From Aminobacter carboxidus (GTDB taxonomy: Bacteria > Pseudomonadota > Alphaproteobacteria > Rhizobiales > Rhizobiaceae), in NCBI RefSeq assembly GCF_014863355.1, contig NZ_JACZEP010000020.1, positions 1-64,000 of the forward strand: 64,000 nt of DNA, read 5' to 3'. Below are positions 60,363 to 64,000 of this stretch, one piece after another. Position numbers and translations under genes: made by a program. The number at the start of each line of letters is the position of its first letter. Within the stretch, counting starts at the first letter, position 1. The notes below the pieces were generated by a model, which worked only from the letters and a program-made list of their open reading frames with translations, searched no databases and was not told where the DNA came from.

Positions 60363-62510
60363 CTAGCGAGCCTGTCTATTCCACATCCGCAGTTTGCCCA
60401 GAGCCGCGACGAACCCGGGCATATCCTCAGGCGTCGAAAGGCGGATGACGCCCTCATCCAGCGCCTCGTTGCCGCAGACCTTCTCGATCAGCGCATTGGC
60501 AGCCGTAACATGCCCGATGAACTTGCAGTGCGCGAAGGCATCGGAAACAAAATCGCGAACATTTGGGTTGCCTGACAGGGCCGGCATTGCCTTCTCATCC
60601 GGCAGCAGCGCAACCGCGTCATAAAGCACCGAAGGAGCCCCGGCGATCATCTGGTCCGCCGCAACGATGCTGCCGTCGCTCAACTTGGCGCCGCCGACTT
60701 TGGGCGCGATGATCTCGAAGCTGGCCCCGGCCTTGGCGAGCGCGTCCTTGAGCGCCGAAAGCAGGGCGGCATCGGTGCCGTCGGTGACAAGAATGCCGAG
60801 TTTTCGTCCTTCGAAACGCTCCGGGCCGTTGGCAACAATGCTGAGTGAAGCTGCCGGCTCGAGATCCTGGCGCGTTGCCATCGCAGCATCGGCCGCCTTG
60901 GGCATCGACTGCAAGCCGAGATCGGCGGCGACGCCATTGGCCAGGCCGCGATCGACATTGAGCAGATGCGCCACCATGCGCTCCCGGATGACTGGGGTCT
61001 TGACCTTGGCGAGTTCAAAGGTCAGCGCCGCTGCGATATGGGCCTGCTCCGGCGGGGTCTGGCTCAGGTAGAATTGCCTGGCCTGGCTGTAGTGATCGGC
61101 AAAGCTTTCGGCGCGCAGCCGCTGCTTGGGGCCGGCCTCGACGTCGGCAAAGGAGCGGAAGCCCAGTTGCGGAGATTCACGCGGCCCCTCGCCCCAGGAA
61201 TTCGGCTGGTAGTTGGCGCGGCCGACCGGGTTGCGCATGGCCATGTGACCGTCCTGCTGGAAGTGATGGAACGGGCATTTGGGCGCGTTGATCGGAATAT
61301 GGCTGAAGTTGGTGCTGCCCAGCCTTTTGATCTGGGTGTCGAGATAAGAGAAGTTGCGGCCCTGCAGCAGCGGGTCGTTGGAAAAGTCGATGCCGGGCGG
61401 CACGTTCTGCGTCATGAACGCCACCTGCTCGGTCTCGGCAAAGAAATTATCCGGCACGCGATCGAGCACCAGGCGGCCGACCGGGATGGGAGCCAACAGC
61501 TCCTCGGGAATGAGCTTGGTGGCGTCGAGCACGTCGAAATCGAAACTGTCGGCGAACTCCTGGTCGAACAACTGAAGCTGCAATTCCCACTCCGGGAAAT
61601 TGCCTGCCTTGATCGCGTCCCAGAGGTCGCGGCGATGGAAATCGGGATCGGCGCCGTTGATCTTGACCGCCTCGTTCCAGACCACGGATTGAAGGCCGAG
61701 CTTGGGTTTCCAATGGAACTTCACAAAGGTCGATTCATCCTTGGCGTTGACCATCCGGAAGGTATGGACGCCAAAACCCTCCATGAACCTGAACGAACGC
61801 GGGATGGCCCGATCAGACATCACCCACATGACCATGTGCATGCTTTCAGGCGTCAGCGAAATGAAGTCCCAGAAATTGTCGTGGGCCGATTGCGCCTGTG
61901 GAAAGCCGCTATCCGGCTCGGGCTTCACCGCATGGATGATGTCGGGAAACTTGATCGCATCCTGGATGAAGAACACCGGGATGTTGTTGCCGACGATGTC
62001 CCAGTTGCCCTCCTGGGTATAGAGCTTGACCGCAAAGCCGCGGACGTCGCGTGCCAGGTCGACCGAGCCCTTGCTGCCGGCAACGGTGGAGAACCGGACG
62101 AATGCCGGGGTCTTCTCGCCTGGACGCTGGAAGATGTCGGCGCGGGTGTATTTTGCCAGCGACTTGTAGGTCTCGAAATAGCCATGCGCGCCATAGCCGC
62201 GGGCATGCACCACGCGCTCGGGAATGCGCTCATGGTCGAAATGGAAGATCTTCTCGCGCAGGTGGAAGTCTTCAAGTGCCGTCGGGCCGCGGGCACCGAT
62301 CTTCAGCGAGTTCTGGTCATCTGAGACCGGGCCGCCCTGAGCCGTGGTCAGCACCGGGGTCGCGCCTTCGGCCAGCTGGTGCAACTCGCCGCCTTGGCCG
62401 CGCTGAAGTTTCTGATCATGGATCGTGGCAAGCTTGCCCGACGAGCGGTTCAGTGACGGGCGGTTCCCCGACGGGCGGTTCCCCGACGGGCGGTTCAGTG
62501 ACTTGGCCAT
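60363..62510 (-). CDS. katE: Large-subunit (clade 2) catalase
   Basis: A 715-residue catalase of the HPII type. The haem-site residues are visible: His102 in [12 protein letters not shown], the Asn175/176 pair in [10 protein letters not shown], and the proximal Tyr in [14 protein letters not shown]. The C-terminal ~150 residues form the DJ-1/PfpI-like flavodoxin domain ([28 protein letters not shown]) found in large catalases. The first 25 residues are a tandem repeat (NRPSG x3). It detoxifies hydrogen peroxide in the cytoplasm. The gene lies between two copies of the mucR 3' end. Confidence 0.95.
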   Translation of the reverse strand: MAKSLNRPSGNRPSGNRPSLNRSSGKLATIHDQKLQRGQGGELHQLAEGATPVLTTAQGGPVSDDQNSLKIGARGPTALEDFHLREKIFHFDHERIPERVVHARGYGAHGYFETYKSLAKYTRADIFQRPGEKTPAFVRFSTVAGSKGSVDLARDVRGFAVKLYTQEGNWDIVGNNIPVFFIQDAIKFPDIIHAVKPEPDSGFPQAQSAHDNFWDFISLTPESMHMVMWVMSDRAIPRSFRFMEGFGVHTFRMVNAKDESTFVKFHWKPKLGLQSVVWNEAVKINGADPDFHRRDLWDAIKAGNFPEWELQLQLFDQEFADSFDFDVLDATKLIPEELLAPIPVGRLVLDRVPDNFFAETEQVAFMTQNVPPGIDFSNDPLLQGRNFSYLDTQIKRLGSTNFSHIPINAPKCPFHHFQQDGHMAMRNPVGRANYQPNSWGEGPRESPQLGFRSFADVEAGPKQRLRAESFADHYSQARQFYLSQTPPEQAHIAAALTFELAKVKTPVIRERMVAHLLNVDRGLANGVAADLGLQSMPKAADAAMATRQDLEPAASLSIVANGPERFEGRKLGILVTDGTDAALLSALKDALAKAGASFEIIAPKVGGAKLSDGSIVAADQMIAGAPSVLYDAVALLPDEKAMPALSGNPNVRDFVSDAFAHCKFIGHVTAANALIEKVCGNEALDEGVIRLSTPEDMPGFVAALGKLRMWNRQAR
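62449..62505 (-). repeat. In-frame tandem repeat at the catalase N-terminus
   Basis: Nearly identical 15-bp units (GACGGGCGGTTCCCC type) encode [20 protein letters not shown]. They extend the N-terminus beyond the usual catalase start. Confidence 0.8.
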
Positions 62511-62616
62511 GGCTCATTCCTTGGAGAGGGGGTGCGGTTGCGCACATCATCCTCAATGCCGCGACGCCGGTGCGGTTCCCTTTTTGGTCGCGAAATGAAG
62601 TTGGCGTCGGCGATGC

Positions 62617-62723
62617 CGCTCGGAACTGGCGAAAAGCATCGGCCTTGGTCGCAAGCCAGCCGAAATAAAGCCGGTGAAAAAGCCCGCGAGGACGACCAGG
62701 GCTTAAACCGCTGAGATCCCCCA
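62617..62723 (+). repeat. 107-bp direct repeat (mucR 3' end), copy 2
   Basis: Second copy of 60127-60233 (105 of 107 identical). It carries mucR codons with no mucR start, and ends where the phage-gene fragment begins. Confidence 0.9.
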
Positions 62724-63122
62724 TGCCGGCAGGAGCAACCTCCAGCAGGCGCGCCAGCAGACCATCCGATACGGCAGGGCCGGCTCCCGGCCCTGCTTCG
62801 CCCTGGGCGAACAACTCACGCACGATGGCGTCGACCTTCTGCCGCTTCACGCGCTTCGCGGGATCGGTCACCACCGACAGGGAGCCCGGCGCCCTCAGCT
62901 CGAGCAATGCGGCCTCATATGAGGCGTTGACCACCCGAACCGGAATGATGTCGCTGGCAAGAGCGCTGCCGTAAGCCGTGGCACCGCGCGCGGCCATGCC
63001 TGCTCTTGCTCGACACCTCCGGTCCGAAGGCCCGAGAAGCGCCCCTTGACGCGCTCGGCGCCGTCGATGACGAGCCCGCCAGTGATCTGTGGCTCAACCA
63101 TCGGCACCGCGAACGTCACCAT
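62724..63122 (-). pseudogene. Frameshifted phage DnaT-like ssDNA-binding protein fragment
   Basis: Two minus-strand frames together spell a phage DnaT-like protein. Upstream: VDGAERVKGRFSGLRTGGVEQEQAWPRA-like sequence; a one-base loss near 62985 shifts to a second frame with GATAYGSALASDIIPVRVVNASYEAALLELRAPGSLS. The order RTGG-WPR-GATAYG-VVNASYEAALLE is diagnostic of the family. The C-terminus ends at the mucR repeat. It is a second phage trace, separate from the 52-57 kb region. Confidence 0.7.
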
Positions 63123-63277
63123 GTCGCCGGGACGATCAGGACCTCGTTTTCATAGCGCTGGAGCAGCCTCTTGACAGTGGCCGACAGCGGCCATGAACTG
63201 GCCCCCGTTTCGACCGGACAGTTGGCATGAAGCGGGAGGCTTGAGGCTATCCTCAAGGGCCCACAGGGGGGTGACTG

Positions 63278-63508
63278 ATGCCGGAGAGTAAAGACGTCAA
63301 GAATCTTAGCTTTCTCAAGAGGTTCAGCCTTATGGAGCGTGAGGCCAGGGCAGCCGATTTGAAACCTTGGAACTTTCATGAAAACAGCAAGTGGTACCGC
63401 GAGAAATATGATGAATACGGGCTATTACGCCCCATTCAGACGTTTTGTGGTTTTGTGGCGTTCGTTATCATCGCGTTCGGGATTTGGACCCTCTCCGGCT
63501 CTCCCTGA
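63278..63508 (+). CDS. Small single-pass membrane protein
   Basis: A 76-residue protein with an AGGGGGGTG ribosome-binding site. A charged N-terminal part (MPESKDVKNLSFLKRFSLMEREARAADLKPWNFHENSKW) is followed by one C-terminal transmembrane helix (RPIQTFCGFVAFVIIAFGIWTL). The N-terminus is probably cytoplasmic. The family is unknown. Confidence 0.6.
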   Translation: MPESKDVKNLSFLKRFSLMEREARAADLKPWNFHENSKWYREKYDEYGLLRPIQTFCGFVAFVIIAFGIWTLSGSP

Positions 63509-64000
63509 CTTGCGAAGCGAGTGCCCCTCGGGGTCTTCTTGCGGTCACGCCGCTTCGCCGCCGAATTAGCTTTCAGCAGCCGCTGCACTGGCTTGGGCCT
63601 GCTGAGGCGATTACTGAACCCGGATCAAAATTTCAGTTCTGTCCTCGGCCAGCGCGGGCGCGGCCGGAAGCCAGGCAAGGCCTGCCCCCAATCCTGCAGC
63701 CTGGCAGCCTCGCCATAATACAGCTCGTCGCCATAGTCCCAGACCAGGCCAGTGTTTCGACGGTGGGCATAGATTTAACCTTGTGCTATCGCAGCTACTC
63801 ATCGTTGCGCCACACTATCAAGCTCGCCCACGGAACATCATGCGCGTTCAATTCCATGGATTGCTGTTTGATCTTGCCGCAGATTGGGTCGATGCAACTG
63901 GTGATCTTCCGGCCGGCTCGCCGCCAACACTGGTGCGCCCGACCGGCGTTGGAGCTCTCCAGTTTTCGGTCGCCCGCTATAGCGGTGGCAAGCATCCGCA
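63509..64000. other. Right-end interval with a gene-tail remnant
   Basis: Around 63612-63770 a minus-strand frame reads YAHRRNTGLVWDYGDELYYGEAARLQDWGQALPGFRPRPRW then stops, preceded immediately by an in-frame TAA, so only the tail of a gene survives. A 66-residue frame at 63795-63995 (minus) has no family. Nothing else is supported up to the window end. Confidence 0.35.

Noticed and set aside
1-64000. tRNA or rRNA genes, transposases, integrases
   Set aside because: Looked for and not found; the island's integrase must be outside the window or lost.

Overview
The window reads as chromosome of an alphaproteobacterium of the order Hyphomicrobiales, most likely Mesorhizobium or a close relative. 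This is inferred from gene content: high GC, a Ros/MucR regulator lacking zinc ligands, two DUF982 genes, DUF1194, DUF899 and DUF1348 proteins, and copies of the mosaic intergenic repeat common in rhizobia. No rRNA, tRNA, CRISPR array, complete insertion sequence or transposase is visible.

Region 1 (1-18 kb) is ordinary accessory chromosome: a beta-propeller protein, a winged-helix regulator divergent from a DUF899 gene, an M13 peptidase, secreted small proteins, a LysR regulator, an L,D-transpeptidase, a TetR/FAD-monooxygenase pair with two visible operators, a CPBP protease, decayed oxidoreductase and protease fragments, a CHASE4-GGDEF-EAL protein and SelO. Region 2 (18.8-29.5 kb) is one catabolic unit on the minus strand: a MalT-like LuxR regulator, then hyuB-hyuA and a four-gene spermidine-type ABC importer. 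Region 3 (30-46 kb) holds two glycosyltransferase-like genes, a P-type ATPase with an AI-2E permease, a VIT/OsmC pair, a second TetR circuit (DUF1348) with operators, a diguanylate cyclase, an M20 amidohydrolase, a DUF1194 protein, a GrdB-like reductase and an ankyrin-cytochrome c fusion.

Region 4 (46-58.4 kb) is a mobile island whose left edge coincides with a truncated NYN/LOTUS gene. It opens with a low-GC four-gene cassette on the plus strand: a beta-class DNA methyltransferase, a DGQHR-domain protein, a PtuA-like ATPase and a PtuB-like HNH nuclease. I read this as a candidate composite anti-phage or DNA-modification system and the most interesting object here. It is followed by a translationally coupled phage early operon on the minus strand (DUF6456-like, HTH, DUF1376), a divergent repressor, five copies of a TTTCC-N5-GGAAA operator, and a decaying tail of small genes including one inactivated by a 16-bp tandem duplication.

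Region 5 (58.5-64 kb) holds an outer-membrane beta-barrel gene with a clear terminator, mucR, a clade-2 catalase lying between 107-bp direct repeats of the mucR 3' end, a frameshifted phage DnaT-like fragment and small ORFs. Short in-frame or intergenic tandem repeats recur at five places in the window.
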